Source of the DNA: Anaerolineales bacterium
GTDB lineage: Bacteria; Chloroflexota; Anaerolineae; Anaerolineales; UBA11579
Length of the DNA: 64,000 bases
Assembly: GCA_026129335.1 (NCBI GenBank)
Contig: JAHCIH010000010.1
Coordinates: 1 to 64,000, forward strand
Direction of reading: 5' to 3'
Shown in pieces: positions 17,368 through 25,396 of the stretch (position 1 is the stretch's first letter; each line of letters begins with the position of its first letter). The notes beneath the pieces are model-generated. The model searched no databases and was not told where the DNA came from. It saw only the letters and a list, made by a program, of their open reading frames with translations. Made by a program: the position numbers and the translations under genes.

Positions 17368-18240
17368 CTAGGCGACTTCCGTTGAGTGCGCTTCTCGAAT
17401 CTCACCTTTCGCCACCGCGCTCGGCGGGCAGCCAAAATGTTTGTGAAATAAGTGGCTGAACGAACCCAGGCTGCTGAAGCCGACCTGCAGACAGGCCTCG
17501 GTGACCGAGACGCCCTCGCTCAGCAACTGCCGCGCTTTCGCCAGGCGCACGCGGGTCAGGTATTGGTGCGGGGTGAGCCCGAAGGCCTTGCGGAAGGTGC
17601 GCAGCAGGTGGTTGGGCGACATATGGACCGCGGCGGCGATGTCCTGCAGCGAGAGCGGCGCGGCGTAAGCGGCGAGGATGTGCTCGCGGGCGAGGTGGGC
17701 GCGCTGGTACAGTTCCCGGCGCGTGGCCGAGCTGGCCGCCGGGAAGGCGCCCACCTGGCGGCGCACCCGGCTGGCCAGGCCCAGCACGGCGGGCAGCAGG
17801 GCCAGCAACTGCTCATCCAGCCAGGCGGGGTCATTGGCGTGCGCGGCGTGGGTTGCCCGCAGCGCCCGCAGCCGCGGCGAGATGGCGTTGTCGTGCGCGT
17901 AGCTGCGTGTGGGCAGGGTGGGGATGGCCAGCCCGCCAGCGCCTGGTTCGGCCAGCAGTTCGCCCTCGGCCTGGGTCAGCGAACGCAGCGCGTCCCTGAC
18001 CAACTCGGGAGCGAAGAATACACAGAAGGATTCAACCGGCTCGAGGGCATCGATTTCGATGCGGTATTCCTGCCCGTCGTTGAGCAGTAGGTAGCGCTGC
18101 GCGTCCAGGCGGAAGCGTCCACCTTCGGCCTGATACAACGCTTCGCCGGAAACGAAGGACTTGATCGAGAGCCAGCCGGCGCCCTGCCACTCGTGGCAGC
18201 GGGCGCGCTGGTGGAGGATGAAGCTGCGCGCCCCGTTCAT
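17368..18240 (-). CDS. AraC family transcriptional regulator
   Basis: This 290-residue regulator has an N-terminal cupin-like ligand domain (WLSIKSFVSGEALYQAEGGRF, LLLNDGQEYRIEID). Its C-terminal AraC DNA-binding domain has two helix-turn-helix units (SLQDIAAAVHMSPNHLLRTFRKAFG and VTEACLQVGFSSLGSFSHLFHKHFG). The ATG at 18240 overlaps the stop of the upstream small membrane-protein gene (ATGA), so translation is coupled; the longer open frame upstream is a shadow. The VOC gene follows 21 nt downstream and may be its target. Confidence 0.88.
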   Translation of the reverse strand: MNGARSFILHQRARCHEWQGAGWLSIKSFVSGEALYQAEGGRFRLDAQRYLLLNDGQEYRIEIDALEPVESFCVFFAPELVRDALRSLTQAEGELLAEPGAGGLAIPTLPTRSYAHDNAISPRLRALRATHAAHANDPAWLDEQLLALLPAVLGLASRVRRQVGAFPAASSATRRELYQRAHLAREHILAAYAAPLSLQDIAAAVHMSPNHLLRTFRKAFGLTPHQYLTRVRLAKARQLLSEGVSVTEACLQVGFSSLGSFSHLFHKHFGCPPSAVAKGEIREAHSTEVA

Positions 18241-18584
18241 TTGCGAAACGACCGGGTGATCAGCAGCAGGATAAGTATCGCCAGCGCAGGGAGCAGCAAG
18301 CCGCCGCCGATGCTGAAGAGGAACAGCAGCGAGAACGCGAGCAGCACGATTGCCCCAGCCCAATAGGCCGCGGCCTGTTTTCGCCACTGGCCCCAGAGGA
18401 TGGCGGCGGCTGCCAGCAACGGAACCCAGGCTGCCGGGGCCGCTGCGCGCGAGACTTGGATCGCGGATGAATTCTCCATCATTGTGGTGATTTCCACGCC
18501 GGCGGACAGCAGCCAGCCAGCGTAAGCCAGGATGGCAATCGCCAGCAGGGTAGTCAGAGCGGCGGAAATCTTGGAGATGCTCAT
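18237..18584 (-). CDS. Small membrane protein of unknown function
   Basis: This 115-residue protein has three hydrophobic helices: about 8-30, 50-65 and a long stretch 75-108 that may be two. A basic patch WRKQ lies between them and RSFRK forms the tail. No family was recognised. It starts 1 nt after the recO stop and ends overlapping the AraC start, so recO, this gene and the regulator form one tightly packed transcript. Confidence 0.65.
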   Translation of the reverse strand: MSISKISAALTTLLAIAILAYAGWLLSAGVEITTMMENSSAIQVSRAAAPAAWVPLLAAAAILWGQWRKQAAAYWAGAIVLLAFSLLFLFSIGGGLLLPALAILILLLITRSFRK

Positions 18585-18585
18585 C

Positions 18586-19356
18586 TTATTGGGCCGCGCT
18601 GCGGCGCACCCGTTCCAGAAAACGAGGCGTGTTCAGGCCGCGTTCCGCCAGGTAGGTGAGGTAGGCGTTCATCAGGCTTTCCAGCTCGCGCTGCGTGCTG
18701 GGCGCCGGGTCGGCTCGCCCTGCCTGTGTGTAGCTGCTGCGCTGCAGGTGGCGCAGCCACTTGAGCGCAGGCAGCGAGATGGGCCGGGCGCCGGACTGCG
18801 CCCGCCCGCAGCGCGGGCAGAGGGCGCCACCTTGCTCAAAGGAGAAGAACTGGTCTTGCGGCTGGATTTGCTCACCGCAGTCCAGGCAGTTCTGCAGCTC
18901 GGGGCGGAAGCCCACCTGGTCCAGCAGGCGCACTTCGTAAAAGCGCACCGCCAGTTGCTGGTTCTCGCCGCTTGCCAGGCGGGCCAGCGTCTCGGCCAGC
19001 AGACGGTAGAGGCCGGGCTGTGCCTCACCCTCGGCGCTGAACTTGTCGGCCAGCTCGGCGGCATAGGAGGCGTAGCCCAGAGCCTCCAGGTCGGCACTCA
19101 GCGCGCCATGAGTCTCGATGGCCTCGGCCTGGCTGACGATGTACAGGTCGCGTCCGCTGGCCAGCTGCAAGCGGCTGCGGCTGAACGGCTCCAAGTGGCC
19201 GCCTTTACGCGAGCCGGGCTTGCGGGCGCCCTTGGCCAGGGCGCGCAGCTTGCCCTGCTCGCGGGTGTACAGGGTCAGCAGGCGGTCGGCTTCGCCGAAA
19301 TCGCTGTGCTTGAGGATGATGGCTTCGACGCGCTGAGAACGCGCTTCGCGGGGCAT
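18586..19356 (-). CDS. recO: DNA repair protein RecO
   Basis: RecO works with RecF and RecR to load RecA on gapped DNA and anneals complementary strands. The 256-residue protein has the N-terminal OB fold (VEAIILKHSDFGEADRLLTLY, GKLRALAKGARKPGSR), a helical bundle and the zinc site C157-x2-C160 ... C180-x2-C183. A TAGAAT with extended TG (19368-19363) ends 6 nt before the ATG, so the mRNA is probably leaderless. It is divergent from the VOC gene at 19415. Confidence 0.93.
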   Translation of the reverse strand: MPREARSQRVEAIILKHSDFGEADRLLTLYTREQGKLRALAKGARKPGSRKGGHLEPFSRSRLQLASGRDLYIVSQAEAIETHGALSADLEALGYASYAAELADKFSAEGEAQPGLYRLLAETLARLASGENQQLAVRFYEVRLLDQVGFRPELQNCLDCGEQIQPQDQFFSFEQGGALCPRCGRAQSGARPISLPALKWLRHLQRSSYTQAGRADPAPSTQRELESLMNAYLTYLAERGLNTPRFLERVRRSAAQ

Positions 19357-19362
19357 ACGGGG

Positions 19363-19382
19363 ATTCTATCAGCCACTATAAT
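19363..19382. promoter_or_regulatory. Divergent -10 elements between recO and a VOC gene
   Basis: TGATAGAAT (hexamer 19368-19363, minus strand) ends 6 nt before the recO ATG. TATAAT at 19377-19382 serves the rightward VOC gene, which has a 5' leader with GGAGG. Confidence 0.65.
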
Positions 19383-19414
19383 CAGGCGCATCGCGTTTGA
19401 TCAGGAGGCATGTC

Positions 19415-19789
19415 ATGCAGCTGGGAGCGTTTTCGATCAGTTTGACGGTCAAGGACATCAAGGCATCGCGCCAGTTCTACGAGAAACTGGGGTTTGAGAT
19501 ATTTGGTGGCAAAGAAGAAGACAACTGGCTGATGCTGAAGAACGGCGAGGCGGTGGTCGGCATCTTTCAGGGGATGTTCGAAAAGAACATGCTCACCTTC
19601 AACCCGGGCTGGGACCAGGACGCCAAGGACCTGCCCGAGTTCACTGATGTCCGCCAGCTCCAGCAGGCGCTAAAGGAACGCGGCTTGGAACTGGAAAGCG
19701 AGGTTGATCCGGCTGTGCAGAGCGGCCCGGGTTTCCTTACGCTCACCGATCCGGACGGCAACCCGATCCTGGTGGACCAGCACCGCTAG
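19415..19789 (+). CDS. VOC family glyoxalase-like protein
   Basis: This 124-residue vicinal-oxygen-chelate protein has [22 protein letters not shown], the second-half sequence [16 protein letters not shown] and the closing [12 protein letters not shown] strand. It resembles the lactoylglutathione lyase-like group of unknown substrate. CAGGAGG stands 6 nt before the ATG at 19415; an upstream TTG in frame (19397) was rejected for lack of a ribosome site. A long hairpin follows the stop. Confidence 0.82.
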   Translation: MQLGAFSISLTVKDIKASRQFYEKLGFEIFGGKEEDNWLMLKNGEAVVGIFQGMFEKNMLTFNPGWDQDAKDLPEFTDVRQLQQALKERGLELESEVDPAVQSGPGFLTLTDPDGNPILVDQHR

Positions 19790-19802
19790 CCTTTCGCCTG
19801 AC

Positions 19803-19832
19803 GAGAAGCGCTCCCTATAGGGAGCGCTTCTC
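19803..19832 (+). terminator. Perfect 30-nt palindrome, probable terminator
   Basis: GAGAAGCGCTCCCT, loop AT, AGGGAGCGCTTCTC, followed by CTTTCTT. It lies 14 nt past the VOC stop and just before the padR promoter, so it should insulate the two. Confidence 0.7.
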
Positions 19833-19837
19833 CTTTC

Positions 19838-19883
19838 TTGACATACCGTGGAAGCCATATTATTCTAGTGATAGAATAATATG
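19838..19883 (+). promoter_or_regulatory. padR promoter with perfect 12-bp palindromic operator
   Basis: TTGACA (19838-19843) and TATTCT (19861-19866) are separated by 17 nt, a near-consensus promoter. A perfect inverted repeat, CATATTATTCTA (19856-19867), GTGA, TAGAATAATATG (19872-19883), covers the -10 element, the expected transcript start and the ATG of padR (19881). PadR regulators bind such AT-rich dyads, so autorepression is strongly suggested. The transcript leader would be only about 8 nt. Confidence 0.8.
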
Positions 19884-20414
19884 ACAAACACTGAACTCGC
19901 CATCCTCGGCCTGGTGGTCGAAGCCCCCCGCCACGGCTACGAAATCGAACAGCTCATCGAGGGGCGCGGCATGCGCTCCTGGACGGAGGTGGGCTTCTCT
20001 TCCATTTACTACATCCTTGGCAAACTGGAGCGCCGCGGCTGGCTGCGCAGTCACCGTGAGCCGGCGGCGGGCCGCGGGCCGCAGCGCAAGGTGTATACCG
20101 CGCTGCCCGCCGGCCTCAAGGCCTGGACCGAAGGCACCCTGAAGCTGCTCGCCGACCCGGGGGGGCCGCGGCCCTTCCTGCTGGGACTGGCCGGCTTGCC
20201 CGGCCTGCCGGCGGGCGAGGCGCTGGCCGCGCTGCGGGGATACCGCCGCGGCCTGCTGGCCCGCCGTGACGAAGTGGAAACAGCCTGGCAGTCCGGCGGG
20301 CAGTTGCCCTACTTCCTCGAAGGCATGTTCGAGTACAGCTTCAACCTGCTGCAGACCGAGATCGAGTGGCTGGACCGCTACATCCCCCGCCTGGAGAGCC
20401 AGGTGGACGAGTAA
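19881..20414 (+). CDS. PadR family transcriptional regulator
   Basis: This 177-residue regulator has a PadR winged helix (LAILGLVVEAPRHGYEIEQLIEGRG, SSIYYILGKLERRGWL, GPQRKVYTALPAG) and a C-terminal helical dimerisation domain. PadR proteins repress detoxification or efflux genes and are released by small ligands. The start codon lies inside a perfect palindrome that overlaps its own promoter. The GyrI-like gene follows 15 nt downstream and probably binds the same kind of small molecule. Confidence 0.9.
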   Translation: MTNTELAILGLVVEAPRHGYEIEQLIEGRGMRSWTEVGFSSIYYILGKLERRGWLRSHREPAAGRGPQRKVYTALPAGLKAWTEGTLKLLADPGGPRPFLLGLAGLPGLPAGEALAALRGYRRGLLARRDEVETAWQSGGQLPYFLEGMFEYSFNLLQTEIEWLDRYIPRLESQVDE

Positions 20415-20429
20415 GAAGAAGGAACTGCC

Positions 20430-21065
20430 ATGCAAAAGCTGGATCTCAAAAAGGAATACAGGCACCTCTACAACCCCAGCGCCAGGGAAGTCGAGATCGT
20501 TGAAGTGCCAAGCTTCAACTTCATCATGATCGACGGCGTAATACCGGCAAACATGGCCGTGGAGGACGCCCCGGACTATCAGCACGCCCTGGAGGCGCTG
20601 TACAGCTATTCGTACACGCTCAAATTCAAGGTCAAGAAAGATCCCGACAACCCAGTGGACTATGCGGTGATGCCGCTGGAGGGGCTGTGGTGGACCAAGA
20701 CCAGCCATCGTGAATTCACCCCCAGCCGTAAAGAGGCCTGGTACTTCACCGCCATGATCATGCAGCCGGAACCGGTGAGCGCGGCGCACTTCGCCCAGGC
20801 CCGCGAGGAACTGCGCAAAAAGAAAGAGTTGCGCAGCCTGGACCTGGCCCGCTTCGAAGCCTTTGAGGAAGGGCTGTGCACGCAGATTATGCACATCGGC
20901 CCATTCTCCGAAGAGCCAGCCACCATCGCCCGCATGATCGCCTTCGGCGAGGAGCACGGTTACCGTGCCCGCGGCAAACACCACGAGATCTACCTGAGCG
21001 ACCCGCGGCGCACCGCGCCGGAAAGGCTCAGGACCGTGCTGCGCCACCCGGTGAGCCAGGTTTAG
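20430..21065 (+). CDS. GyrI-like small-molecule-binding domain protein
   Basis: This 211-residue protein matches the GyrI-like/SbmC fold family often paired with MerR or PadR regulators. It shows EVEIVEVPSFNFIMIDGVI, the mid-region YAVMPLEGLWW, WYFTAMIMQPEPV, and MHIGPFSEEPATIARMIAF. Members bind hydrophobic compounds and some have cyclopropanoid hydrolase activity. GAAGGA precedes the ATG. Its stop overlaps the convergent Nudix stop by a few bases. It is presumably controlled by the PadR palindrome. Confidence 0.8.
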   Translation: MQKLDLKKEYRHLYNPSAREVEIVEVPSFNFIMIDGVIPANMAVEDAPDYQHALEALYSYSYTLKFKVKKDPDNPVDYAVMPLEGLWWTKTSHREFTPSRKEAWYFTAMIMQPEPVSAAHFAQAREELRKKKELRSLDLARFEAFEEGLCTQIMHIGPFSEEPATIARMIAFGEEHGYRARGKHHEIYLSDPRRTAPERLRTVLRHPVSQV

Positions 21066-21493
21066 GAATCGTTGCGGAACACTTCGGCGGAAGACGGCCC
21101 TGTCTGCCGCTTCATCGTCAGAGCGGCGGGGTTTGCCATGGCATCCTGGATTCGCTCTACCTGCTTGGCAGACATGTTCTCCGGCAACTTGCTGATGGGG
21201 AAGTAGTCCAGGCGGTCCGCTTCGACGTTCAGCGTCAGTGCGCCGCCGACCGCCTGGCAGACAAAGCTGAAGACGATTTCGTCCGCCTCGGGCTTGAAGT
21301 AGACGCCGGCCAGCCTCTCCACCACCACGGTCAGGCCGGTCTCTTCCTGTGCTTCGCGGATCACTGCATCCCAAGGGCTTTCGCCGCGCTCCACCTGCCC
21401 GCCGGGCAGGTTCCACAGGTCCATGTCCCGCCGGTGGCAGAGCAGCACCTTGTCGCCGTCTCGGATGATCGCAAATGCACCCAGTTTGAACAT
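21062..21493 (-). CDS. Nudix hydrolase
   Basis: This 143-residue enzyme hydrolyses a nucleoside diphosphate linked to another group. The Nudix box is complete at about residues 31-54: GG-x5-E-x7-REAQEETGL fits GX5EX7REUXEEXGU. Substrate is unknown. The ATG at 21493 follows an in-frame TTG two codons earlier and has no clear ribosome site. It is convergent with the GyrI-like gene; the two stop codons overlap. Confidence 0.88.
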   Translation of the reverse strand: MFKLGAFAIIRDGDKVLLCHRRDMDLWNLPGGQVERGESPWDAVIREAQEETGLTVVVERLAGVYFKPEADEIVFSFVCQAVGGALTLNVEADRLDYFPISKLPENMSAKQVERIQDAMANPAALTMKRQTGPSSAEVFRNDS

Positions 21494-21528
21494 AATCAAA
21501 GCCGCTTTACGACTTTGGCTAGTTTAGC

Positions 21529-22155
21529 TTATTCCCCAACCCAAACGACGTAGCTCAAACTATTTTCCCGGTAGTGGCCGGTGAATTCCCAGCAGCCTGG
21601 CGAAGGCAGGCGAAGGCCGGTTAGCATGCCCCAGTGAAAGTCTTCGTGGTAGCCGTTGGTGGCGGGCGGCCCCACTTCAACCAAAGGCATTTCGGCGTCC
21701 AGCCGCCTGGCGGTCACAGCTAGGTCAGGTTTCTGTTCCAGCGAACCGTTGTAACCCTCGCGGAACCACCACAGTTTGTACGCCAAGGGATCGGCATACA
21801 GCTTGCCATCCGGCGTCAGAAATGTCCACAACGCTTCTGTGCCGTACCAGGTCATACCATAGGGCGCCTGTGGCGGGTGGGGCTGCGGCGGAACAAAGGC
21901 TTCCTGCGGCAAAGTGACCGGGCAGTCCTCGAAAGAGCCTGAAGCTGGGTATTCGCTGCTCACTGGCAGATCAGCTGCTTTGGCTGCGCCGCTGGGCGCG
22001 ATCGCATTAGAGGCCAGTTGGGGCCCTTCATGATCGGAGGCGACATCCAAAGCATAGGTTTCCTTTACCGTTTCCGGATTGGCGATTTCGCCAGCGTTGG
22101 GCGCACAGGCTACCAACACACTTAACAGCAATAGATTGGCAAGTAGATTTCTCAT
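21529..22155 (-). CDS. Lipoprotein of unknown function
   Basis: This 208-residue protein begins with a lipoprotein signal (LLLLSVLVAC, cysteine at about 17). A mature part with NAPSGAAK-like linker leads to a tryptophan-rich domain (GMTWYGTEALWTFLTPDGK, KLWWFREGY, SPGCWEFTGHY). The end resembles beta-sandwich substrate-binding folds. No family was recognised. It lies downstream of the sigma-factor pair on the same strand, 57 nt away, and may belong to the same regulon. Confidence 0.7.
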   Translation of the reverse strand: MRNLLANLLLLSVLVACAPNAGEIANPETVKETYALDVASDHEGPQLASNAIAPSGAAKAADLPVSSEYPASGSFEDCPVTLPQEAFVPPQPHPPQAPYGMTWYGTEALWTFLTPDGKLYADPLAYKLWWFREGYNGSLEQKPDLAVTARRLDAEMPLVEVGPPATNGYHEDFHWGMLTGLRLPSPGCWEFTGHYRENSLSYVVWVGE

Positions 22156-22212
22156 CGCGAACTCCTTACGTCTTAATACACCGCGCTGCGCTTGCCGGTT
22201 CCCCCGGCAGGT

Positions 22213-22965
22213 TCAGCGCAGTGATTCTGCGATGAGCAGGGCTTCTTGCAAAGAAAAGTCGCCTTCCAGGCGGTAAGTCACATCCCTTGTTTCCCAGATG
22301 AGCACGTTGCGTGGTACGAAACGGTGAATTCCAGCACCAGGGCCGATTTGGAACAAGAGCACATGCTCTCCCTCCATCCAAACGGCGCGAGCGTTGTTTA
22401 CGCTTGTTTCAAGTATGCGTTCAGGCGGCCCTTTTCCGGCATATACGCCGGGGCCAAGCAGCCAGAGGCTGATAGCAACCTGCTGGGAATCTTGTGGGTC
22501 GAGCCAGGCCAAAAGCACAGCCTCCCCGCCATCCAGATACAAATGGAAAACTTTATCAGGCAGACCGAGGTCGGCTGGTTCGCCGGGCAGCAGGATGGGG
22601 AACAGCGCTTTGGCGCGCGCCTCTTCCAGACTCATCTCGCCGTCCAGGCCGAAGGCGGCATCCGACTCCTGAGTGGCGGCAATGGGCCTGGCTTCAACAG
22701 GCGACTTAGTGGCCAAGGCCAACGGCAGGGATGCTTCGGTCGCGTAAATGCGTATTACGCCGATTTGCAGGAATTCGGCCACCGCGGCGCGCACCGGGGG
22801 AACTGCCAGCAAGCTGGCCAGCAGCACCAAGACGCCAACCCAGATGGCGTGGTAGCGGCGCTGCTTCTTGAACACCACGAGCTTGGGCGCCTGCGGGTAC
22901 GGAAAGGCCCGGGCGACTTGCTTTATTTTCTTCTCAAATGCTTCTTCAGGCTTGTCCATCTTCAT
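22213..22965 (-). CDS. Membrane protein paired with ECF sigma factor (DUF4367-like)
   Basis: This 250-residue protein has a short cytoplasmic N-terminus (EEAFEKKIKQVARAFPYPQAPK), one transmembrane helix at about 43-62, and an extracellular region that looks like DUF4367/DUF4179 domains. It starts in an ATGA overlap with the sigma factor stop, so the two are translationally coupled. Position and topology suggest an anti-sigma role. The N-terminus lacks the zinc HXXXCXXC motif of classical ZAS anti-sigma factors, so this is inference. Confidence 0.6.
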   Translation of the reverse strand: MKMDKPEEAFEKKIKQVARAFPYPQAPKLVVFKKQRRYHAIWVGVLVLLASLLAVPPVRAAVAEFLQIGVIRIYATEASLPLALATKSPVEARPIAATQESDAAFGLDGEMSLEEARAKALFPILLPGEPADLGLPDKVFHLYLDGGEAVLLAWLDPQDSQQVAISLWLLGPGVYAGKGPPERILETSVNNARAVWMEGEHVLLFQIGPGAGIHRFVPRNVLIWETRDVTYRLEGDFSLQEALLIAESLR

Positions 22966-23510
22966 TCCGCCTTCTCCATCAAATCCGGGAAGTCGCGCTC
23001 CAACACTTTCCGCAGGCGCTTGAGCGCCCGGCTGCTGCGCGACTTGACTGTCCATTCGGCGATATCCGCTGCCTGGGCGGCTTCGTCCACGCGCAGGTCG
23101 AGAAAATAGCGCAGGTAAATCATCTCTTGGTCTTGCGGGCTCAATTTGCGCACAGCCAGCCAAAGCCTCTGTGCCTCCAGGCGGCTGCCGACATCTGGTG
23201 CCTCTGGCGGCAGCCTTTGAGCCTCGCGCCGTAGGGCGGCCCAATAGCGTCCAATAGAGCGCCGCCGGTTACGCGCCAGGTTGCTGGCGATGCGCAGCAG
23301 CCAGGGGCGCAGCGGCCGGGCAGCATCAAAGCCGCCCAGGCTCCGGTAGGCGCGGATGAAAGTCTCCTGGGCGATGTCTCCCGCGTCATCGACATTACCC
23401 AGAAGCAAATAGGCCAGCCGAAAAACCGGCTCCCGATGGCTTCGTATCAGGGCATCCCAGGCGGCCTCATCTCCTTGGCGAGCTTGCTCAATCCAGCGCG
23501 CTTCGTTCAC
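22962..23510 (-). CDS. ECF-type RNA polymerase sigma factor
   Basis: This 182-residue sigma factor has region 2 (about 20-85: DALIRSHREPVFRLAYLLLGNVDDAGD, DIAQETFIRAYRSL, FRPWLLRIA-like) and region 4 (about 115-170: KLSPQDQEMIYLRYF, VKSRSSRALKRLRK). Region 4 has the QTVKSR-like helix used for -35 recognition. It starts with GTG at 23510 after GGGAG. The downstream membrane protein overlaps by 4 nt and is the probable regulator. A TTGACG on the minus strand near 23550 may belong to its own promoter. Confidence 0.88.
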   Translation of the reverse strand: MNEARWIEQARQGDEAAWDALIRSHREPVFRLAYLLLGNVDDAGDIAQETFIRAYRSLGGFDAARPLRPWLLRIASNLARNRRRSIGRYWAALRREAQRLPPEAPDVGSRLEAQRLWLAVRKLSPQDQEMIYLRYFLDLRVDEAAQAADIAEWTVKSRSSRALKRLRKVLERDFPDLMEKAE

Positions 23511-23626
23511 AAGCTCCCGTGCAAGGCCATCTCATCTGTTAATAGTTACACCACTCGGCGTCAATGCGTTCCCGTAAAATTCCACAGGAGAGCAGGCAGG
23601 AACCCTTCTTGCTCTTTGGAGATAAG

Positions 23627-24649
23627 TTAGATATTCAGTTCCCCAAATTTCTTGAGCACATACAGCGCATCTGCGGTGACCCATTCGTTCAACTTCTTCT
23701 TGCTGGTGCCGCCCCAGTCCACATAGTCCGCGCCCAGGCTGATCTGGTCCGAGACTTTGGTGTAGTACCTGCTTTCCGCCGGCCATCCGCCGTAGGGCAA
23801 TTCCTTTTCTTTCAGCAGCGCCAGGGCATCCTGCAGGCGCGGGTCCCCGGTCATGCCGATCTCGGCGAACACCTTGAGCGCGGCGAGGATGTCGTAGTGC
23901 CAGTAGAGCGGATAGTGCAGCTTGATGAACTCTTCGCGAATCACGCGGCCATCGCGGACGCGTTTGTACAGCTTGCGGGTCAGGAATACTTCGGCGGCGC
24001 GCGTCACGGCCCGCGCCGCCTTCGGGTCGCCGGTGTGCTGGGCGTACAGATGCAAGCCGCGCATCGCCCACAGTGTGTGGATGAAGGTAGAGGTGTCCGC
24101 GTCCAGCTCCTTGTCGCAGTTCCAGCCGCCGTCCGGCCATTGCCAGTGCAGCAGGCGCTCTGCCAGTTGGTGAATGCGCTCGTCTTCCAGGCCCAACGCC
24201 AGCACCGCATAGAGTGCATTGCCCTGCTGCGAAGCGCAGACGCGGTGGCGGCCTTGCATCAGTGGGATGGCCTTGCGCAGCTTCTTGTAGGCATCCGGCT
24301 TGCTCTCCGCGGCGAACTCCTGGAAGTAGCGCTCGGTCAGCCAGGCGCCCATCACCTCATCGGCGGTGGGCTGCAGCCACTTCATCCCGCAAGGGTAGCC
24401 GATATCCGCCAGGGTCATCAGCACCCACTGCGCGCCCTGCCATTTGGCGTACACCTTGGCCTTCAGCCGCCCCTGCTTGTCCACCTTGCTGAGCAGCGCG
24501 GCGACCCTCGGCGACTCGGCGATCTCTTTCTCCAGCTCGCGGATGGGTGGGCTGTCTCTTTCCTCGCCCAAAACCTTGACGCGTATTTTCCAGCGCACGG
24601 ACGGCTCGCTGGAATTCAGCAGCAGGTTAATAAGTTCGGAGTGTTCCAT
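23627..24649 (-). CDS. Prenyltransferase/squalene-cyclase-like alpha-barrel protein
   Basis: This 340-residue protein is all-helical with the QW-like repeat WQWPDGGWNCDKE near residue 170 and related WAMRGLHLY and LPYGGWPAESRYY segments. It fits the terpenoid cyclase/prenyltransferase alpha-alpha toroid fold. It lacks the DXDD acid motif of class II cyclases, so it is probably not a hopene synthase. Related stand-alone proteins are common in Chloroflexota with no known role. CTGGAG precedes the ATG, which lies 12 nt after the methyltransferase stop, so the two are cotranscribed. Confidence 0.7.
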   Translation of the reverse strand: MEHSELINLLLNSSEPSVRWKIRVKVLGEERDSPPIRELEKEIAESPRVAALLSKVDKQGRLKAKVYAKWQGAQWVLMTLADIGYPCGMKWLQPTADEVMGAWLTERYFQEFAAESKPDAYKKLRKAIPLMQGRHRVCASQQGNALYAVLALGLEDERIHQLAERLLHWQWPDGGWNCDKELDADTSTFIHTLWAMRGLHLYAQHTGDPKAARAVTRAAEVFLTRKLYKRVRDGRVIREEFIKLHYPLYWHYDILAALKVFAEIGMTGDPRLQDALALLKEKELPYGGWPAESRYYTKVSDQISLGADYVDWGGTSKKKLNEWVTADALYVLKKFGELNI

Positions 24650-24661
24650 GTTGTCTCCAGT

Positions 24662-25381
24662 TTATGAGGGAATCCACCATTGATACAAGCCCAGCCGTCC
24701 GCCGGCGCCGTCGGAGAGAAAGCTCTCCTCTACGGTGAAACCCGTCTCCGCGGCCAGCTTGCCCAGCTCGTCTTCGCTGAAGTGATGGGCGTAGCGCAGG
24801 CCGCTGCCGCCGCTCCGCCAGTCGAGCAGGTAATCGCCAGCATCCACGTCACCGGTTTGTAGCCCGGCGGCGGTCCAGGGCTGGATGCGGGCGGCCAGCT
24901 TGGGACTGTTGAGGAACTGCCAGTTAGAGTGCGCCAATCGCCCGCCGTCCGCCAGCAGCCGGCGAGCTTGGCGCAGAAAGCTCAACCGCCGTTCACGGCC
25001 GGGGATGTGGTGCAGCACGGCAAAAGCGAAAATGAAATCAAAGGACCCGCTTTCCAGCTTCGCGGCCCAGTCTGGACGGGTTAAGTCGGCTTCACGAAAT
25101 TGGAGATTTGAGAACCGAGATTGGGCGCTAGCCGTGGCGAGCAGTTCGGCGCTGAAGTCCAGGCCCAGATAGCCGCCGCGGTGGCCGCGGCGGGTCAGCT
25201 CGGCGGCCAGCACGCCGTTGCCGCAGCCCAAGTCGAGGATGCTGGCTTCAACCGGCACGGCTTCGAGCACGCGCAGCACACCAGGCTGCGGGCGGGCGCG
25301 GCTGGCGGAAAACGGCGCGGCCAGCGTTTGATAGAATTGTTTGTTCAGGTCAATCAGGCGCTGCGCGACTGCATCGTCCAT
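24662..25381 (-). CDS. Class I SAM-dependent methyltransferase
   Basis: This 239-residue enzyme has the SAM motif I ILDLGCGNGVLAAEL (about 49-63), motif II GLDFSAELL, FIFAFAVLHHIPGRE and the late FTVEESFLSD strand. The ATG at 25381 is set by TATACT (25393-25388) ending 6 nt upstream, again a leaderless arrangement; the longer frame antisense to elp3 is a shadow. Residues in the segment QSRFSNLQF are encoded by a string that looks like the intergenic GAGATTGGAGATT repeat. It is divergent from elp3, with only 15 bp between starts. Like tRNA or small-molecule methyltransferases, its target is unknown. Confidence 0.82.
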   Translation of the reverse strand: MDDAVAQRLIDLNKQFYQTLAAPFSASRARPQPGVLRVLEAVPVEASILDLGCGNGVLAAELTRRGHRGGYLGLDFSAELLATASAQSRFSNLQFREADLTRPDWAAKLESGSFDFIFAFAVLHHIPGRERRLSFLRQARRLLADGGRLAHSNWQFLNSPKLAARIQPWTAAGLQTGDVDAGDYLLDWRSGGSGLRYAHHFSEDELGKLAAETGFTVEESFLSDGAGGRLGLYQWWIPS

Positions 25382-25387
25382 GGCCAG

Positions 25388-25393
25388 AGTATA
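25388..25393 (-). promoter_or_regulatory. -10 element of the methyltransferase gene
   Basis: TATACT on the minus strand ends 6 nt before the ATG at 25381. It lies within the 15-bp gap to the elp3 start, so the two divergent promoters must overlap the coding starts. Confidence 0.55.
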
Positions 25394-25396
25394 CCG

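Noticed and set aside
25121-25396. N-terminal extension of Elp3
   Set aside because: Antisense to the methyltransferase gene; family homology begins after ATG 25397.
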